64,000 nucleotides of DNA from Siccibacter colletis (GTDB lineage: Bacteria; Pseudomonadota; Gammaproteobacteria; Enterobacterales; Enterobacteriaceae): contig NZ_JMSQ01000006.1 of assembly GCF_000696575.1 (NCBI RefSeq), positions 1 through 64,000 on the forward strand. Reading direction: 5' to 3'. The notes beneath the pieces are model-generated. The model was not told where the DNA came from and ran no database searches. It worked only from the letters and a program-made list of their open reading frames with translations. The position numbers were made by a program, and so were the translations under genes. Positions 53,210-63,778 of this stretch are shown here, one piece after another; position 1 is the first letter of the stretch; every line of letters starts with the position of its first letter.

Positions 53210-54424
53210 ATGAAATTACCGATTTATCTCGACTACTCCGCGACTACGCCTGCTGATCCGCGTGTTGCTGAGAAGATGATGCAATTTCTGACAATGGACG
53301 GTACGTTCGGTAACCCGGCGTCCCGTTCTCACCGTTTCGGCTGGCAGGCGGAAGAAGCGGTAGATATCGCCCGTAACCAGGTGGCAGAGCTGATTGGCGC
53401 GGACCCGCGTGAAATCGTCTTTACCTCCGGTGCCACCGAATCTGATAACCTGGCGATCAAAGGTGCAGCCAACTTCTACCAGAAAAAAGGCAAGCACATC
53501 ATCACCAGCAAGACCGAACACAAAGCCGTGCTGGATACCTGCCGTCAGCTGGAGCGCGAAGGCTTCGAAGTGACGTATCTGGCACCGCAGCCTAACGGCA
53601 TCATCGATCTTAAAGAACTCGAAGCCGCGATGCGCGAGGACACCATCCTCGTCTCCATCATGCATGTGAATAACGAAATCGGCGTGGTGCAGGATATTGC
53701 CACCATTGGCGACCTGTGCCGTGCGCGCGGCATCATCTTCCACGTGGATGCGACCCAGAGCGTTGGCAAACTGCCAATCGACCTGACCCAGCTGAAAGTG
53801 GACCTGATGTCCTTCTCCGGTCACAAAATCTACGGTCCGAAAGGCATCGGCGGTCTGTACGTGCGTCGTAAGCCGCGTATCCGCATTGAAGCCCAGATGC
53901 ACGGCGGCGGTCACGAGCGCGGTATGCGTTCCGGCACCCTGCCTGTGCACCAGATCGTCGGCATGGGCGAAGCCTATCGCATCGCGAAAGAAGAGATGGC
54001 GAGCGAAATGGATCGCCTGCGCGGCCTGCGTAACCGTCTGTGGGATGGACTGAAAGATATCGAAGAAGTGTACCTCAACGGTTCACTGGAGCAGGGCGTC
54101 CCGACCATCCTCAACGTCAGCTTTAACTACGTTGAAGGCGAGTCGCTGATTATGGCGCTGAAAGACCTCGCGGTCTCTTCCGGTTCCGCCTGTACTTCTG
54201 CAAGCCTTGAGCCTTCCTACGTGCTGCGCGCGCTGGGCATGAATGACGAGCTGGCACACAGTTCAATCCGTTTCTCTTTAGGTCGTTTTACTACCGTTGA
54301 AGAGATTGATTACACCATCGAGCTGGTTCGCAAATCGATTGGTCGTCTGCGCGATCTCTCTCCGCTGTGGGAGATGTTCAAGCAGGGCGTCGATCTGAAC
54401 ACTATCGAATGGTCACATCACTAA
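53210..54424 (+). CDS. iscS: Cysteine desulfurase IscS
   Basis: IscS takes sulfur from cysteine for Fe-S clusters, thiolated tRNAs and cofactors. It has 404 residues as in E. coli. It is a PLP enzyme: the Schiff-base lysine near 206 lies in [11 protein letters not shown], and the persulfide Cys near 328 in [16 protein letters not shown]. It is 28 bp before iscU. Confidence 0.98.
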   Translation: MKLPIYLDYSATTPADPRVAEKMMQFLTMDGTFGNPASRSHRFGWQAEEAVDIARNQVAELIGADPREIVFTSGATESDNLAIKGAANFYQKKGKHIITSKTEHKAVLDTCRQLEREGFEVTYLAPQPNGIIDLKELEAAMREDTILVSIMHVNNEIGVVQDIATIGDLCRARGIIFHVDATQSVGKLPIDLTQLKVDLMSFSGHKIYGPKGIGGLYVRRKPRIRIEAQMHGGGHERGMRSGTLPVHQIVGMGEAYRIAKEEMASEMDRLRGLRNRLWDGLKDIEEVYLNGSLEQGVPTILNVSFNYVEGESLIMALKDLAVSSGSACTSASLEPSYVLRALGMNDELAHSSIRFSLGRFTTVEEIDYTIELVRKSIGRLRDLSPLWEMFKQGVDLNTIEWSHH

Positions 54425-54452
54425 TCGGTTTACGACTTAAGGAAAAATCATC

Positions 54453-54845
54453 ATGGCTTACAGCGAAAAAGTAATCGATCACTACGAAAACCCGCGCAAC
54501 GTCGGCTCGTTCGACAACAACGACGAGAGCGTTGGTAGCGGCATGGTTGGCGCACCGGCGTGCGGCGACGTGATGAAGCTGCAGATCAAAGTCAACAATG
54601 ACGGTATCATTGAGGACGCGCGCTTTAAGACCTACGGTTGCGGCTCCGCAATCGCCTCCAGCTCCCTCATTACCGAGTGGGTGAAGGGGAAATCTCTGGA
54701 CGAAGCGCAGGCTATCAAAAACACTGATATCGCCGATGAGCTTGAACTGCCGCCGGTGAAAATTCACTGCTCTATCCTCGCGGAAGATGCGATTAAAGCC
54801 GCGATTGCGGACTACAAAAGCAAACGCGAAGCGGGTTCCAAATAA
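54453..54845 (+). CDS. iscU: Fe-S cluster scaffold IscU
   Basis: IscU is the scaffold on which IscS and Fdx build [2Fe-2S] clusters. It has 130 residues, two more than E. coli at the C-terminus (KREAGSK). Ligands are Cys37 (GAPACGDV), Cys63 (TYGCGSAI), and His105/Cys106 (IHCSIL). The HscA-recognition motif LPPVK at 99-103 is intact. Confidence 0.98.
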   Translation: MAYSEKVIDHYENPRNVGSFDNNDESVGSGMVGAPACGDVMKLQIKVNNDGIIEDARFKTYGCGSAIASSSLITEWVKGKSLDEAQAIKNTDIADELELPPVKIHCSILAEDAIKAAIADYKSKREAGSK

Positions 54846-54937
54846 TTCGATTCGCTACCGGGCAGGCTGACCGTGCGTCGCCTGCTGTGGATTTCCCGCG
54901 ATTTGAACTATGACGAGATAAATATAGAGGTTGTTGT

Positions 54938-55261
54938 ATGTCGATTACCCTTAGCGACAGTGCTGCCGCGCGTGTGAATGATTTTCTCGCTAACCGGGGC
55001 AAAGGCTTTGGCCTGCGTCTTGGCGTGCGCACGTCCGGCTGCTCTGGCATGGCCTATGTGCTGGAATTTGTGGACGAACCCCAGTCGGAAGATACGGTGT
55101 TTGAAGACAAAGGCGTGAAGGTGGTTGTCGATGGCAAAAGCCTGCAGTTCCTCAACGGCACCCAGCTCGACTTCGTAAAAGAAGGGCTGAACGAAGGGTT
55201 TAAGTTCACGAACCCGAACGTGAAAGATGAGTGCGGCTGCGGCGAAAGCTTCCACGTCTGA
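54938..55261 (+). CDS. iscA: Fe-S cluster assembly protein IscA
   Basis: IscA is an A-type carrier of iron or Fe-S clusters. It has 107 residues as in E. coli. The three conserved cysteines are Cys35 ([10 protein letters not shown]), Cys99 and Cys101 ([11 protein letters not shown]). It follows iscU by 92 bp and precedes hscB by 127 bp. Confidence 0.97.
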   Translation: MSITLSDSAAARVNDFLANRGKGFGLRLGVRTSGCSGMAYVLEFVDEPQSEDTVFEDKGVKVVVDGKSLQFLNGTQLDFVKEGLNEGFKFTNPNVKDECGCGESFHV

Positions 55262-55388
55262 TACCCGCGATACCTTTACCCCACCGCGCCCGTCGCGCGT
55301 GGGGTATTGTTTTACCAGGCGACCCCTTTTCGCTGCCGTGGCGCACTGCCACCGGCCGAAAACGCATAATCAGAACGCTGAGAACGCT

Positions 55389-55904
55389 ATGGATTACTTC
55401 ACCCTTTTTGACCTGCCGGTCAGCTACCAGATCGATACCGCCAGCCTTGCGGCGCGCTATCAGGATCTGCAGCGTCAGTTTCACCCCGATAAATTCGCCA
55501 GTCGCCCGCAGGCCGAACAGCTGGCCGCCGTGCAGCAATCCGCCACCATCAACCAGGCCTGGCAGACGCTGCGCCATCCGCTTGGGCGTGCCGAATACCT
55601 TCTCTCGCTGCACGGCTTTGATTTAGCCTCCGAGCAGCACACCGTGCGCGATACCGCCTTTTTGATGGAGCAGCTGGAGCTGCGCGAAGAGCTGGATGAG
55701 ATCGAGCAGGCGCGCGACGCATCACGGCTGGACGGCTTTATGGCGCGGGTAGACGGCCTGTTCAACGCCCGGTATCAGCAGATGGTCGAGGAACTGGCAA
55801 GCAACGCGTGGCCGGCGGCGGCAGATACCGTGCGTAAACTGCGCTTTCTCGATAAACTGCGCAGCGCAACAGAACAACTCGAAGAAAAACTACTCGATTT
55901 TTAA
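55389..55904 (+). CDS. hscB: Fe-S co-chaperone HscB
   Basis: HscB is the J-type co-chaperone that brings IscU to HscA. It has 171 residues as in E. coli. The J domain (about 1-75) has HPD at 32-34. The C-terminal three-helix bundle binds Isc[14 protein letters not shown] is the family start, and a 54-codon in-frame extension into the iscA end is a chance open frame. Confidence 0.97.
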   Translation: MDYFTLFDLPVSYQIDTASLAARYQDLQRQFHPDKFASRPQAEQLAAVQQSATINQAWQTLRHPLGRAEYLLSLHGFDLASEQHTVRDTAFLMEQLELREELDEIEQARDASRLDGFMARVDGLFNARYQQMVEELASNAWPAAADTVRKLRFLDKLRSATEQLEEKLLDF

Positions 55905-55936
55905 GCCTGTACGGCATTATTTTCTGGAAGCTCAAC

Positions 55937-57787
55937 ATGGCCTTACTTCAAATCAGTGAGCCCGGCATGAGTGCCGCGCCTCACCAGCGCCGTCTTGCGG
56001 CTGGTATCGATTTAGGTACTACCAACTCGCTGGTTGCTACCGTGCGTAGCGGCCAGGCAGAAACCCTCGCCGACAGCCAGGGTCGGCACCTGCTGCCCTC
56101 CGTGGTGCACTATACCGCCCGGACGCACAGCGTCGGTTTCGACGCCCGTGCCCAGGCCGCCGACGATCCGGTCAACACCATCAGTTCGGTAAAACGCCTG
56201 ATGGGCCGCTCGCTGGCAGACATCCAGGCGCGCTACCCCCATCTGCCGTATCAGCTGCAGGCCAGTGAAAACGGTCTGCCGATGATCAATACCCCGGCCG
56301 GTCTGCTGAACCCGATCCGCATCTCCGCAGACATCCTGAAAGCCCTCGCGGCCCGCGCCAGCGAAGCGCTGGCGGGCGAGCTGGATGGCGTGGTGATCAC
56401 CGTTCCGGCGTATTTCGATGACGCCCAGCGTCAGGGCACCAAAGACGCCGCGCGCCTTGCGGGTCTGCACGTCCTGCGGCTGCTCAATGAGCCGACCGCT
56501 GCGGCTATCGCCTACGGGCTGGATTCCGGCCAGGAAGGGGTTATCGCCGTGTACGATCTCGGCGGCGGCACCTTTGATATCTCCATTCTGCGTCTGAGCC
56601 GCGGCGTGTTCGAAGTGCTGGCCACCGGCGGCGACTCGGCCCTCGGCGGGGATGACTTTGACCACCTGCTTGCTGACCACATTCGTGAGCTGGCAGGCCT
56701 GAGCGATCGCAGCGATAACCGCCTGCAGCGTCAGCTGCTGGATGCGGCGATTGCAGCCAAGATTGCCCTCAGCGCTGCCGATACGGCGACGGTTAACGTG
56801 GCTGGCTGGCAGGGCGAGGTGACGCGCGCCCAGTTCGAAACCCTGATTGCTCCGCTGGTGAAACGCACCCTGATGGCCTGCCGTCGCGCGCTGAAAGACG
56901 CTGCGGTGGACGCCAGCGAGGTGCTGGAAGTGGTGATGGTGGGCGGGTCCACCCGCGTACCGCTGGTGCGCGAGCGCGTCGGCGAGTTCTTCGGCCGCAC
57001 GCCGCTGACCGCCATCGACCCGGATAAAGTCGTCGCCATCGGCGCCGGTATTCAGGCGGATATTCTGGTCGGCAACAAGCCGGACAGCGAAATGCTGCTG
57101 CTCGACGTGATCCCGCTCTCGCTTGGGCTGGAAACCATGGGCGGCCTGGTCGAGAAAGTGATCCCGCGCAATACCACCATTCCGGTGGCGCGCGCCCAGG
57201 AGTTCACCACCTTCAAAGACGGCCAGACCGCGATGTCCATCCACGTGATGCAGGGCGAGCGCGAGCTGGTGCAGGACTGCCGTTCGCTGGCGCGTTTCGC
57301 GCTGCGCGGTATCCCGGCGCTGCCGGCGGGCGGGGCGCATATCCGCGTCACCTTCCAGGTGGATGCCGACGGTCTGCTGAGCGTCACGGCGATGGAGAAG
57401 TCCACCGGCGTTGAAGCCTCGATCCAGGTAAAACCCTCTTACGGGCTGACCGATGGCGAGATCGCCACCATGATTCAGGATTCAATGAGCTTTGCCGAAC
57501 AGGATGTGAAGGCGCGTATGCTGGCGGAACAGAAAGTCGAAGCCGCACGCGTGCTGGAGAGTCTGGAAGGCGCGCTCGTTGCCGATGCCGCGCTGTTAAG
57601 CGCCGCAGAGCGTCAGGTTATCGACGAGGCCGCTGCCGCATTACGCGCCGCCGCCGCGGGCGATGAGGCTGACGCAATAGAACAAGCCATTAAAAACGTA
57701 GACAAACAAACCCAGGAATTCGCCGCACGCCGCATGGACCAGTCGGTTCGTCGCGCGCTGAAAGGCCATTCCGTGGACGAGGTTTAA
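55937..57787 (+). CDS. hscA: Fe-S chaperone HscA (Hsc66)
   Basis: HscA is the Hsp70-class chaperone specialised for IscU cluster transfer. It has 616 residues as in E. coli. Phosphate loops are [14 protein letters not shown] (near 24-37) and [13 protein letters not shown], the adenosine site is [14 protein letters not shown], and the substrate-binding domain starts at about 395. fdx follows after one base, so they are tightly coupled. The long minus-strand frame over it is a shadow. Confidence 0.98.
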   Translation: MALLQISEPGMSAAPHQRRLAAGIDLGTTNSLVATVRSGQAETLADSQGRHLLPSVVHYTARTHSVGFDARAQAADDPVNTISSVKRLMGRSLADIQARYPHLPYQLQASENGLPMINTPAGLLNPIRISADILKALAARASEALAGELDGVVITVPAYFDDAQRQGTKDAARLAGLHVLRLLNEPTAAAIAYGLDSGQEGVIAVYDLGGGTFDISILRLSRGVFEVLATGGDSALGGDDFDHLLADHIRELAGLSDRSDNRLQRQLLDAAIAAKIALSAADTATVNVAGWQGEVTRAQFETLIAPLVKRTLMACRRALKDAAVDASEVLEVVMVGGSTRVPLVRERVGEFFGRTPLTAIDPDKVVAIGAGIQADILVGNKPDSEMLLLDVIPLSLGLETMGGLVEKVIPRNTTIPVARAQEFTTFKDGQTAMSIHVMQGERELVQDCRSLARFALRGIPALPAGGAHIRVTFQVDADGLLSVTAMEKSTGVEASIQVKPSYGLTDGEIATMIQDSMSFAEQDVKARMLAEQKVEAARVLESLEGALVADAALLSAAERQVIDEAAAALRAAAAGDEADAIEQAIKNVDKQTQEFAARRMDQSVRRALKGHSVDEV

Positions 57788-57788
57788 T

Positions 57789-58124
57789 ATGCCAAAGATT
57801 GTTTTTTTGCCTCATCAGGATCTCTGTCCGGATGGCGCAGTTCTGGAAGCGAAGCGCGGTGAAACTATTCTTGACGTTGCGCTGCGCAACGGCATCGACA
57901 TTGAACACGCCTGCGAAAAATCCTGTGCCTGCACTACCTGCCACTGCATCGTGCGTGAAGGTTTTGACTCACTGCCGGAAAGCAGCGAAGACGAAGACGA
58001 CATGCTCGATAAAGCCTGGGGTCTGGAGCCGGAGAGCCGTCTGAGCTGTCAGGCGCGCGTCACCGACGAAGATCTGGTGGTGGAGATGCCGCGTTACACC
58101 ATCAACCATGCGCGGGAGCACTGA
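57789..58124 (+). CDS. fdx: [2Fe-2S] ferredoxin Fdx
   Basis: Fdx is an adrenodoxin-type ferredoxin that supplies electrons for cluster assembly on IscU. It has 111 residues as in E. coli. Cluster ligands are Cys42, Cys48, Cys51 and Cys87, in [12 protein letters not shown] and LSCQARV. One base separates its stop from the iscX start. Confidence 0.97.
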   Translation: MPKIVFLPHQDLCPDGAVLEAKRGETILDVALRNGIDIEHACEKSCACTTCHCIVREGFDSLPESSEDEDDMLDKAWGLEPESRLSCQARVTDEDLVVEMPRYTINHAREH

Positions 58125-58125
58125 T

Positions 58126-58326
58126 ATGGGACTGAAATGGACCGACAGCCGCGAAATCGGCGAGGCGCTGTATGACAGCCGCCCGGACGTGGACCCGAAA
58201 ACGGTACGCTTCACCGACATGCACCAGTGGATTTGCGATCTTGAGGATTTTGAAGACGATCCTCAGGCATCAAACGAAAAAATTCTCGAAGCAATTCTGC
58301 TAGTCTGGTTAGATGAAGCAGAATAA
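58126..58326 (+). CDS. iscX: Fe-S assembly regulator IscX
   Basis: IscX is a 66-residue acidic protein that binds IscS and iron and modulates cysteine desulfurase activity. The sequence from [15 protein letters not shown] to VWLDEAE matches E. coli IscX. The ATG after the fdx stop is the start; a six-codon extension overlapping fdx is not supported. It ends the isc operon. Confidence 0.96.
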   Translation: MGLKWTDSREIGEALYDSRPDVDPKTVRFTDMHQWICDLEDFEDDPQASNEKILEAILLVWLDEAE

Positions 58327-58410
58327 TCATACTCTTCGTATGGCGGGAAGCAGAAAGCCTGAGCGCGCAAGCGCTGAAATATTTCTGCAACGCGCCTCAT
58401 TCAGGGTATA

Positions 58411-58438
58411 GCGGGCTGCCTCCGGGCGGCCCGTTTTC
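58411..58438 (+). terminator. Terminator after the isc operon
   Basis: CGGGCTGCC and GGCGGCCCG form a strong GC stem with one T-G pair, followed by TTTT, 85 bp after the iscX stop. Confidence 0.8.
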
Positions 58439-58470
58439 ATGTTTACTCATGAGCCAACAAGGACACAACA

Positions 58471-59760
58471 ATGACAACAGAAGCCATGAACATTACGCTT
58501 ACCATGCAACCTGCCGATGCGCGCTGGGGTGAGAACGCAACGTACAGTATCAACAGCGATGGCATCACGCTGCACCTTAACGGGAAAGACGACCTCGGGC
58601 TGATTCAGCGCGCGGCGCGCAAAATCGACGGTCTGGGCATCAAGCACGTGCAGCTGGCGGGCGAAGGCTGGGATACCGACACCAGCTGGGCATTCTGGCA
58701 GGGCTACAAAGGTCCGAAAGGCTCCCGCAAGGTTGAATGGGCGCAGCTCGACGAGGCGCAGCAGCAGGAGCTGACCAGCCGCCTGAAAATCATCGACTGG
58801 GTGCGCGACACCATCAACGCCCCGGCGGAAGAGCTGGGTCCGGAGCAGCTGGCGCAGCGCGCGGTGGATCTGCTGAACGACGCGGGCGGCGACCACGTCA
58901 GCTACCGCATCACCAAAGGGGAAGATCTGCGCGAGCAGAATTACATGGGTCTGCACACCGTGGGCCGCGGCTCGGATCGTCAGCCGGTGCTGCTGGCGCT
59001 CGACTACAACCCGACCGGTGACGAAAATGCCCCGGTATATGCCTGCCTGGTCGGCAAAGGCATTACTTTCGATTCCGGCGGCTACAGCATCAAGCAGAGC
59101 GCGTTCATGGACTCGATGAAGTCCGACATGGGCGGCGCGGCCACCGTGACCGGGGCGCTGGCGTTCGCCATCACTCGCGGGCTGAACAAGCGCGTGAAGC
59201 TCTACCTGTGCTGCGCCGACAACATGATCAGCGGCAACGCCTTTAAGCTCGGCGATATCATTCGCTACCGCAACGGTAAAAAGGTTGAGGTGATGAACAC
59301 TGATGCCGAAGGCCGTCTGGTGCTGGCCGATGGCCTGATCGACGCCTGCGCCCAGAAACCGGAGCTGCTGATTGACGCCGCTACCCTGACCGGCGCGGCG
59401 AAAACCGCACTCGGCAACGACTACCATGCGCTGTTCAGCTTCGATGACGCGTTAGCGGGTAAACTGCTGGCGAGCGCGGCGGCGGAAAACGAGCCGTTCT
59501 GGCGTCTGCCGCTGGCCGAGTTCCACCGCCATCAGCTGCCGTCTAACTTTGCCGAGCTGAACAACACCGGCAGCGCGGCCTATCCGGCGGGTGCCAGCAC
59601 CGCGGCGGGCTTCCTGTCACACTTTGTGGATAACTACCAGCAGGGCTGGCTGCATATCGACTGCTCCGCCACCTACCGTAAATCAGCGGTCGAACAGTGG
59701 TCGGCGGGCGCCACCGGTCTGGGCGTGCGCACCATTGCTAACCTGTTAACCGCAGAGTAA
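58471..59760 (+). CDS. pepB: Peptidase B (aminopeptidase PepB)
   Basis: PepB is a cytosolic manganese-dependent leucyl-aminopeptidase-family enzyme of broad specificity. It has 429 residues (E. coli 427). The M17 metal and catalytic motifs [15 protein letters not shown] and [15 protein letters not shown] are intact. ACAAGGAC lies before the ATG at 58471. It lies between the isc terminator and sseB, the K-12 arrangement. Confidence 0.96.
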   Translation: MTTEAMNITLTMQPADARWGENATYSINSDGITLHLNGKDDLGLIQRAARKIDGLGIKHVQLAGEGWDTDTSWAFWQGYKGPKGSRKVEWAQLDEAQQQELTSRLKIIDWVRDTINAPAEELGPEQLAQRAVDLLNDAGGDHVSYRITKGEDLREQNYMGLHTVGRGSDRQPVLLALDYNPTGDENAPVYACLVGKGITFDSGGYSIKQSAFMDSMKSDMGGAATVTGALAFAITRGLNKRVKLYLCCADNMISGNAFKLGDIIRYRNGKKVEVMNTDAEGRLVLADGLIDACAQKPELLIDAATLTGAAKTALGNDYHALFSFDDALAGKLLASAAAENEPFWRLPLAEFHRHQLPSNFAELNNTGSAAYPAGASTAAGFLSHFVDNYQQGWLHIDCSATYRKSAVEQWSAGATGLGVRTIANLLTAE

Positions 59761-59790
59761 CAGCCTGCCCTGCGGGGTATGGCGGGTCGT

Positions 59791-59818
59791 AAGGTGGGTA
59801 GCTTCGCGCGCCCACCTT
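59791..59818 (+). other. Hairpin between pepB and sseB
   Basis: AAGGTGGG (59791-59798) and CCCACCTT (59811-59818) form an 8-bp perfect stem with CTTCTT after it. It may be a weak terminator for pepB. Confidence 0.45.
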
Positions 59819-59879
59819 CTTCATTGCGGGCACCGGCGGGTAGCCCGGCGCAGTTAATATTGATCCACAGAGCAAAACC

Positions 59880-60659
59880 ATGACACACGAGAAAAATACA
59901 CTGGAAACCCTGCTGGAGCAGGCGGCCACCGAGCCTGCCTGGCGTCCGGCCTTCTTTCGTGAACTGCTGAACGCCACGGTGTGGGTGCCGGGCAGCGCGG
60001 CGGAAGGGGAGGCGGTTGACGCCGACAGCGCGCTCGATCTGCAGCACTGGGAAAAGGATGACGGCGCGTCTGCCATTCCGTTCTTCAGCTCGCTGGACGC
60101 GCTGCGGCAGGCGGTGGAAACCGAGCAGGCGTTTGTTGTAATGCCGGTGCGCACGCTGTTTGAGATGACCCTCGGCGAGACGCTGTTCCTGAATCCGAAG
60201 CTGCCCACCGGCAAAGAGTTCACCCCGTCGGAAATCCAGCATCTGATCGGCAAAGAGGGCAGCAGCCCTTTGAGTACCCAGCAGGTGCTGGAGGGTGGCG
60301 TCTCGCTGCTGCTTTCTGAAGTGGCCGAACCGCCGGCGCAGATGGTGGACTCCCTGACCACACTGTTCCGTGAGCTGAAGACGGTTAAACGGGCGTTTAT
60401 CTGCTCCATCAAGGAACAGGCGGACGAGCAGCCGAACCTGCTGATCGGTATTGAAGCGGACGGCGATATCGAGTCGGTTATCCAGACGGTAGGAAGCGTT
60501 GCCACCGACACGCTGCCGGGGGATGAGCCCATCGATATTTGCCAGGTGGTGGAGGGCGAGAAGGGCATCAGCCACTTTATGATTGCCCACATTACGCCGT
60601 TCTATGAACGCCGCTGGGGCAGCTTCCTGCGGGACTTCAAAAACAATCGCATTATCTGA
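59880..60659 (+). CDS. sseB: Enhanced serine sensitivity protein SseB
   Basis: SseB has 259 residues (E. coli 258); over-expression in E. coli changes serine sensitivity, and its role is otherwise unknown. The N-terminal SseB domain (about 10-130, TLFEMTLGETLFLNPKLPTGKEF) and C-terminal domain (about 135-259) are complete. It is cytoplasmic with no signal peptide. The gene is convergent with the RpiR-type regulator. Confidence 0.95.
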   Translation: MTHEKNTLETLLEQAATEPAWRPAFFRELLNATVWVPGSAAEGEAVDADSALDLQHWEKDDGASAIPFFSSLDALRQAVETEQAFVVMPVRTLFEMTLGETLFLNPKLPTGKEFTPSEIQHLIGKEGSSPLSTQQVLEGGVSLLLSEVAEPPAQMVDSLTTLFRELKTVKRAFICSIKEQADEQPNLLIGIEADGDIESVIQTVGSVATDTLPGDEPIDICQVVEGEKGISHFMIAHITPFYERRWGSFLRDFKNNRII

Positions 60660-60686
60660 TGCTCGCCCTGCTCGTTCCGGGCAGGG

Positions 60687-61460
60687 TCACTCCGTGGCAT
60701 TGAGCAGCAGCAAATCCATCAGCAACACCAGGTTGGACTCGAACGAGGTGATGCCCGCGGCTTCAGCGGCAAAGTGCACCGCCTCGTCGTACAGCGGGAA
60801 GTGCAGATCCGCCATCCCGGCCAGGGTATTGGGCGAGGCGCGGGTAAACGCCACCACGCTCATTCCCACGTTGCGCGCAATACGCGCTTTATCCAGCACC
60901 TGCTCCGTCTCGCCGCTGCGCGATACCGCCACGAACACCTCGTAGCGTGAGGCGTTGCTGAGGAAAATATTGCGGCTGTCCCCCGGCCCGGAGATAAACG
61001 CCGTCTTGCCCAGCACCTGCAGTTTTTTGGTCAGGTACTCGGCAAACAGGTAAGAAAACCCCGCCCCGTAGAGAAAGAAGTGCTCCTTCTCGCGCAGCAG
61101 CTGAGAAAACGCCGCCATCTTTTCCGCCGTCACCCAGTGAAAGGTCTGCCGGTAGTTAGCCAGAAAGCGGTCAAACAGCGCCGGGAGCTCACGCTCCTGG
61201 CTGACAGGATGCGGGGCGATATGCGGTGCATCGGCCAGCAGCTGCTTGCAGTGCCACACCAGCTCGCTGTAGCCGCTGAAGCCGAGCTTCTGACACAGCC
61301 GCATGATGGTGGCGGTTGAGACAAAGGTCGCCTGAGCCAGGTCGCGCACCGTGATTTTTCCCACCAGCAGCGGGTGCTTCGTCAGGTGTGACAGCACGCG
61401 GTATTCAGCGCGAGTTAACGACTCTCCACGCTGGAGCAGCGAGGCCAGGCGATTATCCAT
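60687..61460 (-). CDS. MurR/RpiR-family regulator of the alpha-glucoside locus
   Basis: This is a 257-residue regulator with an RpiR-type HTH (LTRAEYRVLSHLTKHP to VSTATIMRLCQKLGFSGYSELVW, about 14-75) and a SIS sugar-phosphate domain (FLYGAGFSYLFAEYL and VAVSRSGETEQVL). The start is two bases after the sseA stop, with no good ribosome-binding site, so translation is probably coupled to sseA. Regulators of this type (MalR/GlvR) go with PTS/GH4 alpha-glucoside genes, which lie just beyond sseA. The control of those genes is inferred. A longer frame reaching into sseA is not supported. Confidence 0.88.
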   Translation of the reverse strand: MDNRLASLLQRGESLTRAEYRVLSHLTKHPLLVGKITVRDLAQATFVSTATIMRLCQKLGFSGYSELVWHCKQLLADAPHIAPHPVSQERELPALFDRFLANYRQTFHWVTAEKMAAFSQLLREKEHFFLYGAGFSYLFAEYLTKKLQVLGKTAFISGPGDSRNIFLSNASRYEVFVAVSRSGETEQVLDKARIARNVGMSVVAFTRASPNTLAGMADLHFPLYDEAVHFAAEAAGITSFESNLVLLMDLLLLNATE

Positions 61461-61462
61461 GA

Positions 61463-62308
61463 CTACTGCGCCGGTTCGATGGGGGTATCGCTGCGGCTGC
61501 CCCATTCACACCAGGAGCCGTCATACAGCGTGACGTCTTTCACCTCAAGGGTTTCCAGCGCCAGCATCAATACCGCTGCGGTAACGCCCGAGCCGCAGCT
61601 GGCAATGATTGGCTTATCGAACGCTACCCCCTGGCGGGCGAAAATCGCCTCCAGCTCGTCGGTGGTTTTCAGCTGGCCATTGATCACCAGATCGGTCCAG
61701 GGCACGTTGAACGCGCCGGGGATGTGGCCGCGCTTCAGGCCAGGACGCGGCTCGTCGGCTTCGGCATTGAAGCGCGCCGCGGAGCGCGCATCGACGATCT
61801 GTGCGCTGCCTTCGAAACTGGCGACCATCACCTCCGGCAAGCGCTTCACCAGCGCCGGGTCGAAGCTGGCGTTGAACTCGCCTTCGGGTACGGTGACGTC
61901 GCCCTGCTCCAGCGGCAGCTCATCGCGCTGCCACTCCGCCAGGCCGCCCGCCAGAATCGACACATTCACCACGCCGAATTTACGCAGCATCCACCAGGCG
62001 CGCGGGGCGGAAAACAGGTTACCGCCGTCATACACCACCAGATGCTTATCGCTGTTGACGCCCAGTTCGCGCATCGCCACGGCAAAGCTCTCCGGGCGCG
62101 GCATCATGTGGGGAAGGGGGCTGGTGTGATCGGAGAGGGCATTGATATCGAACCAGAGCGCGCCGGGAATATGGCCGGCGCGATAGTCGATGGAGATATC
62201 CAGATGCTCCTGGCCGGCCGGGGCCATGCGCGCGTCGAGGATCTGGATTTCCGGGTCATTGATGTGCTCTGCCAGCCAGTCGGCAGCGACAAAGAAAGGG
62301 GTCGACAT
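61463..62308 (-). CDS. sseA: 3-mercaptopyruvate sulfurtransferase SseA
   Basis: SseA moves sulfur from 3-mercaptopyruvate to thiol or cyanide acceptors. It has 281 residues as in E. coli. Two rhodanese domains are present; the second carries the catalytic Cys238 in ASCGSGVTAA. The ATG at 62308 has GGAGG five bases upstream. Two further ATGs upstream in frame are less likely. It is inserted between the glucosidase gene (93 bp upstream) and the regulator gene (2 bp downstream). Confidence 0.96.
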   Translation of the reverse strand: MSTPFFVAADWLAEHINDPEIQILDARMAPAGQEHLDISIDYRAGHIPGALWFDINALSDHTSPLPHMMPRPESFAVAMRELGVNSDKHLVVYDGGNLFSAPRAWWMLRKFGVVNVSILAGGLAEWQRDELPLEQGDVTVPEGEFNASFDPALVKRLPEVMVASFEGSAQIVDARSAARFNAEADEPRPGLKRGHIPGAFNVPWTDLVINGQLKTTDELEAIFARQGVAFDKPIIASCGSGVTAAVLMLALETLEVKDVTLYDGSWCEWGSRSDTPIEPAQ

Positions 62309-62339
62309 AGGTGCCTCCGTTTCATACATAGTTAACGGA

Positions 62340-62367
62340 TTGTCGGTGTTTTTTGGCATACCGACAA
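62340..62367. other. Hairpin in the gap upstream of sseA
   Basis: TTGTCGGT (62340-62347) and ACCGACAA (62360-62367) form an 8-bp perfect inverted repeat between the glucosidase stop and the sseA start. There is no T run after it on the minus strand, so it is not a typical terminator; an operator or leader hairpin is possible. Confidence 0.4.
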
Positions 62368-62401
62368 GCACACCCCTGCTAAGTCGCGAGCACGGTTGGA
62401 T

Positions 62402-63766
62402 TTATTTCACGGCTTCACCGTCCTGCCAGGCTTTTTTCAGCTCCGGCCAGTACGCCGCGTTGGCTGCGATCATCTCATCCAGAATCGCTTTCGCGTGCTG
62501 CATACTCGGCACGGTGCGATTCAGAGTGAATGCCTGCAGCGCTTTCTCGTAGCTGCCCTCAATAGTCGCTTCCACCAGCAGTTGCTCGGAGGCGAGCTGC
62601 TGCATCAGCAGGGTCTGGTGGAACAGCGGTACCGCGCCCATGCGCACCGGCTCAGGGCCGTTGGCGGTGATGTAAGCCGGTACTTCCACCATGGCATCGT
62701 AAGGCAGGTTGGCGATGGCCCCTTTGTTTTCCACGATCACCAGATGGCGCTGGCGCAAATCAAAGGCCAGCGAGCAGGCGACATCGACAATAAACGCCCC
62801 GTGCACCCCGACGTGGAACGCGTCCGGCAGTATCCCGGTGCGCTTGTACTCCTCTGCGGCGGCAAACAGCTTTTTCTCGCGCCCGTCCATCACTTCGTTG
62901 GCCCGGGTGTAGTCCGGACGCTGGTGCGCCACGATGTCGTTCGGCATCAGGTAGTACTGCAGATACGGGTTGGGCAGATACTCCGGGAAGTGTTCCATGA
63001 TCGGCTGGATGTTGCGCCAGGTTTTCACCCATGACGGGTCCGAGTGCTGCGGGTCGGTTTGCGCCGCGTCCTCGGTGAGCAGGCCAAATTTTGCAATGTG
63101 GCGACGCAACTCCGGCAGGCGATCTTCCCCGTCTACCATCACGCGGGTAAACCAGCCGAAGTGGTTGAGGCCGAAGTAGTCCACCTCCAGCTTATGGCGA
63201 TCGACGCCCAGAATCGCACCCATATTGCGCATCGCCGCCACCGGCATATCGCAGATGTTCAGCACCCGCGCCTGCGGGCGCAGACGACGCACCCCTTCAG
63301 CCACAATCGCCGCCGGGTTGGAGTAGTTAACAATCCAGGCGTTGCTGTCAGCGTAGTGTTCCACCAGATCGATCAGCTCGACCATCGGCAGAATGGTGCG
63401 CAGCCCATAGGCCAGCCCGCCGGGGCCACAGGTCTCCTGACCCGGCACGCCGTGGCGCAGCGGGATCTTTTCATCCTGCTCGCGCATCTTGTACTGGCCG
63501 ACGCGCATTTGAGCAAAGACGAAATGCGCACCGCGAAAGGCCGTTTCCGGGTCGCTGGTGGTGGTAAAGGTGATGGTCTGACTGTGATCGCGAATCACCT
63601 TCTCCACCACCGGCGCGATGGTGTCCTGCCGGCTGCTGTCAATGTCATACAGGCGGATCTCCGCCAGCGGGAAATCCTCCAGCCGCACCATCAGGCTTTT
63701 AACGATGCCCGGGGTATAGGTGCTGCCGCCGCCGGCGATGGCTAAGATAAAAGGGGGTTTCAACAT
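62402..63766 (-). CDS. GH4 6-phospho-alpha-glucosidase
   Basis: This 454-residue enzyme belongs to glycoside hydrolase family 4 and uses NAD+ and a divalent metal. The N-terminal nucleotide fold is AIAGGGSTYTPGI. The motif CDMP (in NICDMPVAAM) marks 6-phospho-alpha-glucosidases such as GlvA, AglB and MalH; beta-specific members have CNVP instead. HFGWFTRV is the metal-loop region, with LNYSNP-like NYSNPAAIVAE before it. Substrates are probably maltose-6-phosphate or sucrose-isomer phosphates made by the PTS upstream, whose stop is 12 bp away. GGAG precedes the ATG. Confidence 0.92.
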   Translation of the reverse strand: MLKPPFILAIAGGGSTYTPGIVKSLMVRLEDFPLAEIRLYDIDSSRQDTIAPVVEKVIRDHSQTITFTTTSDPETAFRGAHFVFAQMRVGQYKMREQDEKIPLRHGVPGQETCGPGGLAYGLRTILPMVELIDLVEHYADSNAWIVNYSNPAAIVAEGVRRLRPQARVLNICDMPVAAMRNMGAILGVDRHKLEVDYFGLNHFGWFTRVMVDGEDRLPELRRHIAKFGLLTEDAAQTDPQHSDPSWVKTWRNIQPIMEHFPEYLPNPYLQYYLMPNDIVAHQRPDYTRANEVMDGREKKLFAAAEEYKRTGILPDAFHVGVHGAFIVDVACSLAFDLRQRHLVIVENKGAIANLPYDAMVEVPAYITANGPEPVRMGAVPLFHQTLLMQQLASEQLLVEATIEGSYEKALQAFTLNRTVPSMQHAKAILDEMIAANAAYWPELKKAWQDGEAVK

Positions 63767-63778
63767 GATTTATCTCCT